NCBI GenBank assembly: GCA_018398585.1
Contig: JAGTTD010000007.1
Coordinates: forward strand, 33,756,911 to 33,820,910
Source of the DNA: Simmondsia chinensis
Lineage: Eukaryota; Streptophyta; Magnoliopsida; Caryophyllales; Simmondsiaceae
Length of the DNA: 64,000 nt
Direction of reading: 5' to 3'
Below, in pieces: positions 37,101-47,419 of this stretch (the first letter of the stretch is position 1; each line of letters starts with the position of its first letter). The notes under the pieces were generated by a model. It was not told the DNA's origin, searched no databases, and was given only the letters and a program-made list of their open reading frames with translations. Made by a program: the position numbers and the translations under genes.

Positions 37101-38814
37101 CAATACAACAGGAGCCAATACCCACAGCAATGAACCAGACCCCTCATTGAATGGCGTTGACTGCAACTTTCTCTCTTCCACCATATGATGAGTCACCCCG
37201 TAGAACGAAATCGAGCCCGATTTACCCCGAAAGGGCTCAACTCCATCGAGCTTACTGACTGGAACACCAGTAGAATCCTTTCCAGATACTTGTAACCTTC
37301 CATTTGAATTCGAACTCGAAGCCATTGCACTAGCTTGTGCCTTTAACATTGGCAACGAAGATTGCTTCTTTGCCCATGTCAAACCAGAGAGGGAACATGC
37401 TGAAGAAAGCTTAAAAGTCAGAACCCACAAAAAGAAAAGGAAAAGAATTGATCATTAACACTTCCAATGCCTATTTTTGCGTGAAAGGGAAAAATGCTTT
37501 ATGTATCCAATTTAAGTACTCATTTGAGTACGAATACATACAACAACAACAGGCCCAGTGCCCCAAGGGCTCCCGCGTGAGCAGGGTCTGGGTTGAGTAC
37601 GAATACATATGATATAAAATATATGATTAGATTTTAAAAGACAAATATTACTATCTTTTCATAATGTTATAATATTTCACCCTATGTATTGTGAGTTTAA
37701 ATTGGGTACAATTTAACTGCACCAATCGGATTGATTGAGTGAAGCATCCAACTATCCGACAAACTCAAACTGATGAGTGAAAGGGAAAAAAAAAATGTTT
37801 TTTATATTCTGACATTGCCCCCTTACATGAATGTCTATTCGGCTTTAAGCGAGGATAGTCCACATGTTCACATCAATATCTTGCACTAATATATTCATAT
37901 TGAGAGTGTGGTCGTTGAGATTCGGACTTGTAACCTCTCAGTCAATGAAGTTCTAATACAATGTCAAGGAACTGGTTATTTCAAAAGCTTAAACTAATGA
38001 GTAAAGACCCAAAAATGGTTTTAGACTCTTAATGGATTGTGAATGAAAGAATTAAACTTTACTAGACAGACAGACTCACAATGATATGAACCAAAATTGG
38101 AAAAAGACTGCAAACTAAATGAAAGGAGTAAAATATTAAAATTAAAGAGATAAGAAAGAAGAAATAGGAAATGATAGTGATTTCATTGCTTCATTTGTAA
38201 TACTATTCACTACCGCTATACATAGAGTTTGCCCCTCTCCTCGGGCCAAGCCCGCTCTATTTTTTATTTGACTACCCTATTACTCAACCCATATACCTCA
38301 TTTGGGCACATATCACCCAATAATGCAGCTCAACTTTAAAATAGAATCAACTCAATTAGGCAATTAACAAGCCGAGATCCGACTGGTTAGCAAATTTGGG
38401 CCATGATGATACTAGTATTTTTGTGTGGGATTCCCGCACAGAGCCTTGGTATCCCTTACCCGGGTTGATGTCAGGGTTCCCTTGCAATCTTGAGGAGCCT
38501 TGTCTTTATCATTTAAAAAAAATAAAAATAAAATAACAAGCCGAGACAAACTTCTCCACTGAAAACCTTAATCAACCAAAACAGGACAACACAATTCCGG
38601 AATAAACAGGCCAAGATAGAATCCAAAACACAACAAAACTCACACTTAGCCGCAGTTTGATGCACAAATCTCTGTGCCCCACGAACACTTGTGACTGCAG
38701 AAACCTTTTACAACAAAAAGCAAGATGTAAGGAACAAAGAGAAACAAAGATTAGAGAACAAATTGAAATGAAATGATGATTACAGTTCTGACAGATGATG
38801 AAGGGTGATTGCAT
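34114..38814 (-). CDS. Plant-conserved, probable plastid-targeted multi-pass membrane protein of unknown function
   Basis: Five exons on the minus strand: 38814-38646, 37399-37031, 36026-35686, 35139-35037, 34229-34114 (1098 bp, 365 aa), all GT-AG, phases 1,1,0,1. Residues 1-57 are basic and Cys/Ser/Leu-rich, and a long soluble Ser-rich stretch follows, suggesting an organelle targeting peptide. Hydrophobic segments: ~148-168 (LWVLAPVVLILSLILPPLFF), ~188-203, ~217-240 (ITGLRGFMSTLFFSVGLKV), ~245-268 and a last one just before the end (LVCLWSLLTFLLRLFPSRP). The protein resembles an uncharacterised land-plant family that I recognise but cannot name; no enzymatic motif is visible. Intron 1 (37400-38645) holds a TRIM, a SINE and a 52-bp retroposon scrap, and intron 4 holds a hAT MITE, yet the frame is intact. 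Confidence 0.85.
34448..34950. mobile_element. hAT non-autonomous element (MITE) in intron 4
   Basis: 13-bp perfect terminal inverted repeats TAGGGGTGGCAAA / TTTGCCACCCCTA flanked by the exact 8-bp target duplication TCTACAAA (34440-34447 and 34951-34958). 503 bp, no frame. Subterminal GACCCGTTT / AAACGGGTTG words are also typical of hAT. Moved by a transposase in trans. Confidence 0.95.
37541..37592 (-). mobile_element. 52-bp RTE/SINE tail scrap in intron 1
   Basis: CAACAACAACAGGCCCAGTG..GCAGGGTCTGGG flanked by a perfect 17-bp target duplication TTGAGTACGAATACATA at 37524-37540 and 37593-37609. A strongly 5'-truncated but recent insertion, since the duplication is still exact. Confidence 0.92.
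37740..38030 (-). mobile_element. TRIM/SMART-like element, locus 2 (intron 1)
   Basis: Two diverged ~72-bp LTRs (about 37740-37813 and 37962-38030, the latter beginning TGTCAAGGAAC) bracket an interior with CCCCCTTACATGAATG (the antisense polypurine tract), CGTTGAGATTCGGACTTG and a mutated antisense primer site (~37950-37961). Same order as 42071-42569. Confidence 0.7.
38378..38533 (+). mobile_element. SINE-like retroposon with A-rich tail (intron 1)
   Basis: 156-bp insert flanked by the 13-bp duplication TAACAAGCCGAGA (38365-38377 and 38534-38546). Starts with a box A-like CCGACTGGTTAGCA and ends with an A-rich tail (TTTAAAAAAAATAAAAATAAAA). Box B is only weakly recognisable (AGGGTTCCCTTG). 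Confidence 0.7.
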
Positions 38815-39119
38815 AGATTAATCTTTGAAGAATAAAACGAACAACAAAGGGATTGTAACCCCATTAGCACTTGTTCTTATCCTTTTAGCAAAAATTGTAG
38901 GATTTTTCACTCTATGTTTCGATGGAGGTTTTAGCTTAAACCCTTGTTATGGGTGTGAAGGACAACAGGAGAGAGAGACAAGGAGCAACAGTTGGGTTGT
39001 AAGCCCATTGGGCTTGATGGGTTTGGGCCTAGCCTTCAACAGGATTGATATTAGTTTTTTGTTTTGGGCTAAAATTATTGTTGTGTTAATTTTTTACGTT
39101 ATAAATTTTACAAAATAAT

Positions 39120-40150
39120 TTAGGTATGTGTGTTTAGTAAAATAATCTAAATAAAGGTGTCAAGTGGTGCAAAACTTGGTATTATTTGTTATTATATCCA
39201 ACGTATCCTTGGTATTCCCCTCATCTTACACACGAATCATAATATTGTGACATTGTTGATGAAGAAGAGTTGGATAAGCGGCCTATTTTATACCCTTATA
39301 TGTTATCATTTGGACTATTTTATTGAAAAGATAACTTTTGGACTACAAAATTATTTCACAAATATTTGGGGATTAAAATATTAATATACTAAATTTCAGG
39401 ATGCTAATGTGTAGTTTACCCTTTTGTTTTTGGGGCGAGGGTTGAGTGAGGAGTTATTGGTTCATAATATATGAGCATAGGTAAGGGTCTGTTTGGTTCA
39501 TCTGTTCAACTTAATTATTTTTTAATAAGATTTACATATTTAAGATTTGTATCTTTTTAATATTTTTATAATATAATATTTGGTTACTAGTGCGAAAAGA
39601 CATTTTTTTTTCAATACAGTGTTTGGTTTTATTTTTTAAAAAAGAACTTATATATTATAACGATAATAAAGGAATAATAATATAAAGCAATCAACAGTAG
39701 TGGGTGGTGGCATTGCTTCCTAATGGTGAGGTGGATTATGATGGTGCCAAGCCATGATGATGGATGGTAACAAGTTTATTAGCGAAAAGTGGTTGTAGTG
39801 AAGCTATGGTGATAAAATGGATTGCCCACATTGACAATCACGAATCGCGGTGGACTTTGCAACAAATGCTCACTTCTTAGCACGCCATAAAAGGAGGTTA
39901 TGGCTAAGAAAGAGAAAATAACCCGTTGTACAATGTCATGCATCTGAATCACCTTAGTTAGTACAGGCAACAATAGTGGTACACAACCTAGATAGAAGCT
40001 GTGTTCAATTAGAGGATTTGAAATCATGCATAAATTGCAAGATAAGGTTAATAACCTAGCAAGTTTGACGTTAAGTTACGGTCAAATATTGAAAAACCCC
40101 ACACTCCTATACCCTATAATGTTTGTAAGTAATTTTCCTTCACTAAAGGA
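39120..40150. other. Intergenic with a GGTGGT-rich decayed element
   Basis: From ~39486 (GGGTCTGTTTGGTTC) through a stretch with GTGGTGGCATTG, ATGGTGAGGTGG and GCCAAGCCATGATGATGG to ~39840. This looks like an antisense relative of the CCACCA-rich sequence at 43600-44470. No gene. Confidence 0.45.
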
Positions 40151-40960
40151 GAGGTAATACTTGAGCTGGGAGTGAAGTCTTAACAGGATTAACATTCCTA
40201 GAAATTAGTGTAGAGGATCAAGATTCTTTATGACAAATGGGGAACATAGAATATAAATCTTGGCGCCAGTATTGGTCATTTTTGTGCCAATGAGGAAGAT
40301 ATTGTCAACATAAAGAGAGAGACAATTCAAGTTATTGGTGCAACTAATGAATAATGATAGGCTAGACTCACTACAAATGAACCCATGATGCCTAGTGGCT
40401 TGTTTTAAGTCTATAAGGATCTTTTCTGAGGCCACACATATGGTTAGGATATTTGAAATGGACAAATATTTGAGGTTGACGCATAAAGATATCTTCAATA
40501 AGAAGGCTGCAAGGAATGCATTTTTGACATTGAGTTGACAAATGGGCCAATAATGAGTGACAATTGAGGACCTAATAAAGCATACAATAGGTGGTTTTAC
40601 AATATGACTAAACTTTTCAAGATGGTCAATTCCTTCATATTGATGGAATCATGAGTAAGAAGACACGACTTAGATCACCTGATGGAAACCATCAACCTTA
40701 TGTTTTACTTGAAATTTCCATGTCCTACGTATGATATTTTTAGTTCGGTCATAGAGGACCAATTACAGAGGGTGATTTTGAATTAAAGCATTGAATTCTT
40801 TGACAATTTCTTTTTTTTTTTTTTCAGTCAAAGAATTCTTTAACAATAGCCTTTGCATTTGAGGATTCTTTATAGCTTGCAAATAGCATGTGGGTTCCGG
40901 AATGAGAATGATAGAAAATAAGAACAAGTGTTTGCATTTGCATAGGGCATTTGTTTAGAT
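40151..40960 (-). pseudogene. Copia reverse transcriptase fragment
   Basis: Minus-strand translation with several frame breaks shows copia RT landmarks: QLNVKNAFL near 40540, a DLKQATRHHGF block and the LYVDNIFLIG version of the YVDD catalytic motif near 40300. LTRs, gag and integrase are absent. An old, truncated fragment. Confidence 0.75.
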
Positions 40961-42070
40961 TGGACATAGGTGTTACTGGGTCGGAACCCACATCGTTGCT
41001 AGAGAGAACGACCTAGTAATTGTCTTAAGACCACGCTGTGACATGAATGCAACTAACAACAACATTACATGCAGTTAGTGGGAAGGAGAAGTTCGTGACT
41101 GTATAGAGAGTCAAACAGTTGGTTTTGTGAGACATTGAGAGTGTAATTTGTGCTGGGTCAACAAAAATAGATGGTGGTGTCATAACCTACAAATGAGGCG
41201 GGTGTTGTAGCAATGAAGGAGGCAAGACAACCTCCTATTTCTCACCCTTTAGTACATCAAACCTTACTAGAAAGCTAGTATATCTTGAAAGGAAAAAACT
41301 CGTTTCTAGTACATAACAAAACAATTTTATTGACAAGTTAGAAAAGAAAACTAGCCATTTCAAACCCATTAAAAAAAAACATGCATCACTAAATTTTTGT
41401 CACGGGTTTGTGACGGTAGCTAATGTTTCTATTACGAATTTGTTACAACTTGTGACAAAGTCGAAGCTGCTAGAACCTATCACAATTTGAGACGGGATTG
41501 CAAGAACGTACATTGTCACAAATGAATTTAAATATTTTTAAATATTTATATAAATATCTTCTAAAATTCAACATGTTCATATATGTTAAATGTACGAAGT
41601 ACATATTTTATATATGTTTATGTATCAAAAAAATAGAACGCACAACGGCATCGTACCAAGCAATGCGCCCATATTTTCAAATTTTCCTCATTCGATAAAA
41701 ATTTATAAAGCATCAGCTCAGATAATGGAGAGAATAATTCGGTGCAAAATACAAGAATTGATGTAAACATTGATTCACTATAGCTTTTTTGTATGGATTC
41801 CTTTACCACTAACTACACTAGACTTTGCTTTTGGCAATCCTTTCCGTTCACCTTGTTTTCATTATTCTACTTTTTTTTTTTTATTCACTAGTTGTTTTTC
41901 TAAGTTATATGATGTTGATGTTTATATTTTTAATAATAATTGGTTATACTTATCATCTCTAGGACTGCACTTCCTGATAACAGTATAAGTGGGTGGATAT
42001 TGCACAAAATTAAATAAAAATTAGATGAAAACCTAGGATAAACTCAAAAGGGTACAACTCATTGCCTATC
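40961..42070. other. Intergenic, no gene
   Basis: AT-rich with T-runs. Nothing assignable. Confidence 0.45.
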
Positions 42071-42569
42071 TGTTAAGGAACCAATTATCCCAAAAGTTTA
42101 AGCTGATGTGTGAAGGTTCAGGAATAGTTTTATACTCTAACATGCCCCCTCACATGAATGTCAATTGGGCTTGAAGTGTGGATAGTGCACATGCTCATCT
42201 CATATCTTGTGCTTAAATTATTTTAATAAGTGAAGGCTGTTGAGATTCAAACTTATGAACTTTTGGTCAACAAGGCTTTGATACAATGTCAAGGAACCAA
42301 ATATCCCAAAAGTTTAAGCTAATAGGTGAAGGCCCAGGAATAGTTTTATACTCTATCATGCCTCCTTACGCGAATGCCAATTGGGCTTGAAGTGTGGCTA
42401 GTGTACATGCTCATCTCATACCTTGTGCTTCAATTATCTTAATAAGTGATGGCTGTTGAGATTCGAACTTGTGACCTTTTGGTCAACAAGGCTCTGAAAT
42501 CATATTAAGGAACCAACTATCCCAAAAGCTTAAGCTGATGGGTGAAACCTCAGGAAAAGTTTTCTAACA
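42071..42569 (-). mobile_element. TRIM/SMART-like element, three LTRs and two interiors in tandem
   Basis: LTRs 42071-42142, 42287-42358 and 42503-42569 (each ~72 bp; TGTTAAGG..CTCTAACA or close) alternate with two ~144-bp interiors. Each interior starts with CCCCCTCACATGAATG or a variant (antisense polypurine tract) and ends with an antisense primer site (GCTTTGATACAA at 42275-42286; GCTCTGAAAT at ~42491). One unit LTR-interior-LTR is 288 bp. A 5-bp flank CTATC/CTAAC may be the target duplication. Orientation minus. The layout fits recombination between two copies sharing an LTR. Confidence 0.85.
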
Positions 42570-43331
42570 CTAACCTAAAGTCAGTTGACATCAGATGGAC
42601 ATGTAAAGTCTTAAACCTGTTTCATTATTATTTTTTCACATAACTCTCTATGTATGATTATTTTACAAGTCGTGTTGAGCTTCCCCTTCGTGTTGGATTG
42701 TTCATAGTTTTCTCTTTTTCTATTTTGTTTGTCGACAGTGGTTGGAGACATTCCTTGTACTATGAATTGTCTTTCAAAATCTATACTTTGAATAATTAGG
42801 AGAGTATGAAGCGCGTTGAGGTCTAAATGGTCAGTACATTAAAGATTCTGAAGTGCAAGGAATAATATAGTGCAAAAATAGTAAAGCACTCAAATTACTC
42901 AAGAAAGGAAGGAATCCATTTACATGATAAGTTCACATTCTATATTCTTGCTATAAAACCTCATGTTGGAATATGATTATTTTTAATATAAAGGCATACA
43001 CATGTGTGATGGGAGTCATGTAAAAAAAAAAAAAAAAAAAAGTTATAATAGGGTACTTGATTAGTGTTAATTAGTTTTAGAACAGAGCTAATGATCTTTG
43101 ATCATATTTGATGGGTCAACTAAAGCTGACTTGAAAAACTAAAGGTTAGGGTTGGCGTTAGCGTGTTTTGACATGAACCCAATTGGCCAGAAGTTGAAAT
43201 AACTTAACTGAATCCATCAAGACTTGAATTTTAAATGTTGTGTAGGAAATGCTCTTATTTAGACATTGGACTATGAATCACGACTATTGATAAAATTGTG
43301 ATAACATAGAAGCATATTTTATTTTCGATAA
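42570..43331. other. Intergenic, no gene
   Basis: Contains an A-run at ~43023-43040. Nothing assignable. Confidence 0.45.
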
Positions 43332-43350
43332 TTGGTAAAATTCCAACAAA

Positions 43351-43487
43351 CCTCTCAGGTTGGGTTTCCTCGAAAACAGCCTCTCTTCAGGGTACCCCCT
43401 GAAGGGGGAAGGCTGCGTACATCTACCCTTCCCAGACCCTACTTTTGTGGGAGTCCTTTGCTGGCACTGGGTTTGTTATTGTTGTTG
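43351..43487 (+). mobile_element. RTE/SINE tail insertion, 137 bp
   Basis: CCTCTCAGGTTGGGTTTCC..AAGGCTGCGTACATCTACCC..GCACTGGGTTTGTTATTGTTG, flanked by a perfect 19-bp duplication TTGGTAAAATTCCAACAAA (43332-43350 and 43488-43506). It begins right at the point where the 5S head ends in the full SINEs, so it is either a head-less SINE or a truncated RTE. The best-preserved tail copy besides the RTE itself. Confidence 0.93.
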
Positions 43488-43599
43488 TTGGTAAAATTCC
43501 AACAAAATACGGAGAAACAAAATAAAGAAAACCATGTCAAAAGGATTCGAGCTGCTCGGTTGAAGTTTTTAACAGTTTAAAATTGTGAAAAAACTCTAA

Positions 43600-44470
43600 T
43601 TGACTTTAAGGCTTGTATTTTGTTTACATATTTTCATAGTATAAATAGGAATATGAAAATTTTATTATATGTCTAAATAGAAAAAAATGTACAAACTGAA
43701 TAATTTTCTGAGCTTATAAATCATATAGATGTTTTAAAAAGTTTCTGCTAGCCTTAATTTTTTACAATCATGAGCTACTCTTGCTTTTATTGCCACCTGC
43801 ACCCACCATGACAGTTCTACCATTATGATTTGCTATATGCAACACCCTCTATTACCACGACTAACTATTATTGTGATTCATTACTAACCATCATGACTTG
43901 TCACCATCCTGTCACCACAGTCGCCAGTTCATTTATCAGCATCAACCCCCATGAGTTGCCACCACCATGGTGCACTCCAACCACCCACCATTGTAGTCGA
44001 CCACCATAGTCATGGGTTGGCACCCCTGTAATTTATGCTCACCAATATGGTCCATCCGTGTTACCCACCGCCATGGTTGCCTCCATTAATATATTCGATT
44101 TCTACCAATAATGTTAGACCTTTTTGATTAACATAACTTGTCCATAATTTCCACCAGTTACTAAGACTTGCTATTATCCATACTGTTACTTAACATCCCA
44201 TGATCCAGCCCTACACCATGGTTGACCACCAGTACCAGCTACGATTAGCGGTTGATTTCTATTATTCATCTATTATAGTAGTATATTGTATAAGTTTTTT
44301 TTTAAAAAATATATATCTGAACATTTTATTCTATAAAAAAAATATTTTTATATTACATAATTAAACACTTAACTGTAAAAATTTATAGGTATTAAATATA
44401 TAAATTTTGTTAAAATAGATAAAGTGAAAAAAAAAATAACTGGAAAAAAAACTAAACCAAACCCCGGCAT
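43600..44470. repeat. CCACCA-rich non-coding element, family uncertain
   Basis: Dense CACCA/CATGG/GTTGCC words with no open frame; right end near ACTAAACCAAACCCCGG. Relatives are at 39486-39840 (antisense) and in the sequence flanking the copia at 49300-52350. Probably a hAT-like non-autonomous element of the 'GTTTGGTT' end type; ends not proven. Confidence 0.4.
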
Positions 44471-44571
44471 AAGAGAATTTGGTGAGAGCTGTCCCTTCTA
44501 GAAGCCATGTGACCACGATGCTTATTTATAACATAAGAAACATAACTGTATATTTACAGGGGAAGACAGAA

Positions 44572-45066
44572 GGATTTTTTATTAAAAATTATCTAAATTT
44601 TAGGTGTAATTTAAAAATATTACCTGTATTTTTAAAATTTTTAATACAACACCTAATTTCTAAAAAAAAATTCGGCATCCCGTCTTAATTTAATGTTGTT
44701 AACATGTACTAGTTTTTTGATAGCGTGCCATTCTAAAAAAAGAAAATAATTTAAAAGTTTTAAAAATTTGCATTTAAAACAATTATAAAAATTTTAAAAT
44801 AATTTAATATTCAAAATATTTTAACTGCCTAAAAAATTCTGTAAATATTTAAAAAAACAATTTACATATTTAAAAAAATATTTTTAAAAAATTTCATGTG
44901 GACAAAAAAACTAGCCAATGTTAACGAAATTAAATTAAGGTGTAATATTAAAAGATTTTGAAAAGTTTAGTTGTGACATTAAAAATTAGAAAATTTAGAT
45001 GGGTTTATAAAATTGCACCTAAAATTTAAGTAATTTTTAATAAAAAACTAAAAAAAAAAAAAAAAA
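44572..45066. mobile_element. AT-rich foldback element family FB-2, copy 2
   Basis: Ends are inverted: TTATTAAAAATTATCTAAAT.. on the left and ..AAATTTAAGTAATTTTTAATAA on the right, with the GTTAACATGTACTAGTTTTT / AACTAGCCAATGTTAACG inner pair. It stops about 60 bp downstream of the gene at 45123-45458. Confidence 0.65.
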
Positions 45067-45122
45067 AGCAGTAGTCTACAACATGAAGCAAAGGACAAAG
45101 TCGTAAATAAATAAAGGGTGTA

Positions 45123-45458
45123 TCAGGGGGCAGCAAAGGCATCGTCGACCCATTTGTGATTCACAGGAGAGACACCCTTATTGTTATCATCAGAGAAAGG
45201 AGAAGAGAAGATTGAATGAACCGCGTTTTTGAACAAGTTCATCCTCTTACGGTGTCGTATCTTCCTCAAAACCTCGTGCTTGCTCATCTTCTCCTTCGCG
45301 AACGGCCTCAATATCAGATGCCTCGTCACACTATTACTATTCTCTTCTTCTTCTTCTTGTTCTTGCTCTTCGTCTCGGGTTTCGATTTCGACTTCTAAGG
45401 TTATAATTGAGTCATCTTTGGGAGATTGGGTTGAGTTTGAGATTGTAGTTGGAGCCAT
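45123..45458 (-). CDS. Small uncharacterised plant protein, 111 aa
   Basis: Single-exon frame with ATG at 45456-45458 and stop at 45123. The N-terminal half is acidic (EIETRDEEQEQEEEEE, residues ~26-41), with a central SVTRHLILRPFAKEKM block, then a strongly basic helix-prone segment KHEVLRKIRHRKRMNLFKNA (~60-80) followed by VHSIFSS and a short tail. No signal peptide or membrane segment. The acidic run is encoded by a GAA/GAG microsatellite. A TATA-like box (TCTATATATT, minus strand, 45501-45510) stands 43 bp upstream of the ATG. I do not recognise the family by name; the basic motif suggests nucleic-acid, membrane-surface or protein binding, which is inference. The antisense open frames at 45216-45468 are shadows. 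Confidence 0.7.
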   Translation of the reverse strand: MAPTTISNSTQSPKDDSIITLEVEIETRDEEQEQEEEEENSNSVTRHLILRPFAKEKMSKHEVLRKIRHRKRMNLFKNAVHSIFSSPFSDDNNKGVSPVNHKWVDDAFAAP

Positions 45459-45500
45459 TTTTGGGTGAGTTTAAGATGGGGAATTCGAAGGGTGAAGGAG

Positions 45501-45510
45501 AATATATAGA
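45501..45510 (-). promoter_or_regulatory. TATA box for the 111-aa protein gene
   Basis: TCTATATATT on the minus strand, 43 bp from the start codon; short leader implied. Confidence 0.45.
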
Positions 45511-45519
45511 AGGGAAATG

Positions 45520-47140
45520 GGGGAGCACGTGAGACTCAGATTAGGGGTTTAGCGTCGGTGATTTTGGGAGCGATGCAAAAAATACGAGACTTGTTGTAAA
45601 ACTAGAAACATATTATATTTAAATATTAAATTTTATCAGACCTTTTGAGGCCCAACCCACGAAATTAGAGTACATAAGATCCACATATAAGCCCAAGTGG
45701 GGTTCCATCTTATAATTAATTGGCTATAAATAAAGTAACTCTCTTTTCTCTTACAATTTTAATGTGAAATTCTAATCATTAGACTTATACATGGAGTCTC
45801 AACATTAAAAGAATGAGAATAAAAAATACAAACTAAAATATATTTAAAAAAATAGCAAGTATTTTATTTTAGAACATAAAAACCAAATAAAATTTTCTTT
45901 TATTTAAATAATTCTCTCAATTTTTAATTCAATCTCTCTCTCCTCAATTCCTCACTTTCTCATTTCCTCTCCTTGCATTTCTTTTTTAATTTCAAATTCT
46001 CTCACTGCATATTTATACAGAAATGAGGGACGGTAAGAGGATCCTTACCCAGGAAGAATATAAGGAGGTAGGGAAAGTTGGCGTGGAATAGATGCCGTGA
46101 AAATTTCACAGCTAATTATACTGCGGGTGTTTTGGACCAAAATACCCACCCTTCTATTGTCTGTCATCCGCACCTTTTAATTTTTTTATTATTATATTTA
46201 TTTTTATATTTTATAGTACAAATAAGTTAATTATTTAGATATACATGTATACTATAATTAGAAAATAATTAACTATAAAACTAAAATTAATTAATTAATC
46301 ATTATAGTTATATTTTTATTTTATATATATTATATTATTTTTTTTCCTTTTATACAACATAAGTCTTTCAATTAAATGTAATAAATTTGTCCCGACTCAG
46401 AAATCTAACAGGATCAACATGCAATTTGACCCAATCTAAAATGACAATTTGTCTTAAATAATTAAGTCGAGAATTGAAATGACCTGACCTCGATTCACCC
46501 AACTCACTTTTCTCTAAAAATTGAAAATCATCCGATATTCGGTTTGACCTTATTCGACTCACTTGACCTGAACCATCCCGACCAAAAATGATGATAACTT
46601 GAACTCAACCGGACCCAAAACTCAAAGTAACTTATGGTCTTTAAATACAATGATAATTATTACTTGTCAATAGTACACCTGAACTTAACAAGAAATCTAT
46701 TAGTAGTAAAATGAACATGTAGATCAAATTATAAATTATTGGAACTATAATTTAAACTTTTATAAATAACTCGTGCCCCCAAGGCACTAAATAGTAGACT
46801 TATAATGACTCGAAACCCCGTGCAACCTAATCCTAAGATTGACCCAAAATCCAAGATAACTCAAAATAATAGTAACCCATTGACTCAAACCCAACCTGAA
46901 TCTGATCTAGATGTCCCAATTGTCACCTCTACTTGTACTCAATCATTAACTAAATTAATATAAAACCTCATAAATGAATCAAAAATTGCACAAATTTTAG
47001 CAAGTAACTAAATTTATACACATATATACTATCATTAAAGATAAATAAATTTGTACACATATTTAGGGTCGGTGATTTTGGGAACGACGCGAATCAACAT
47101 GCCCAAGAGCTGCTGGTTTTGCTCTATTTTTTTTATAAGA
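45520..47140. other. Intergenic with decayed hAT-like sequence
   Basis: No gene. 46400-46935 contains repeated GACCC/TGACC words and ends near CCCAATTGTCACCTCTA, whose reverse complement TAGAGGTGACAATTGGG resembles a hAT terminus. The other end was not found. Confidence 0.45.
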
Positions 47141-47158
47141 ACGATAAGAAAAGCACCA

Positions 47159-47388
47159 TATCTAGTGGCCAAACGGTTCTCGTCTAAGTAGGGTCTAGGA
47201 GGCAGATATATGCAGCCTTCCCCTTTAGGATATTACACCTGAAGAGAGGTTGTTTCCGAGTAACCCCCAACTTGAGGTGAGAACTTTCTAGAAGGTCACC
47301 CATCCTGATACTACTCTCGCCCAAGCACGTTTAACTTCGGAGTTCTAATAGGATCTGGCGATGGCGTGTTGGTGGTACCCTCTTTGGT
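47159..47388 (-). mobile_element. 5S rRNA-derived SINE, copy 3 (best head)
   Basis: Minus strand: leader AAAGAGGGTACCACCA, then a 5S-like head (47378 to ~47275) in which GATCCTATTAGAACTCCGAA, the box A-like TTAAACGTGCTTGGGCGAG, the intermediate AGTAGTA and box C-like GGATGGGTGACCTTCTAG are in the correct order and spacing for 5S rRNA. The tail CTCAAGTTGGGGGTTACTCG..AACAACCTCTCTTCAGG..GGAAGGCTGCATATATC follows directly (47274 to ~47165) and corresponds to the RTE 3' end. A degenerate duplication TA[A/T]GAAAA[G/A]C[A/G]C flanks it. Confidence 0.88.
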
Positions 47389-47419
47389 ATGAAAAACGCT
47401 ATACCCAAATTTTATGTTT

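Noticed and set aside
38825..39118. 97-codon frame on the plus strand upstream of the membrane protein gene
   Set aside because: No recognisable domain, overlaps the promoter of the minus-strand gene; no leader or polyadenylation support.
47275..47378. Functional 5S rRNA gene
   Set aside because: Several changes in stems and no tandem 5S unit; it is part of a dispersed SINE.
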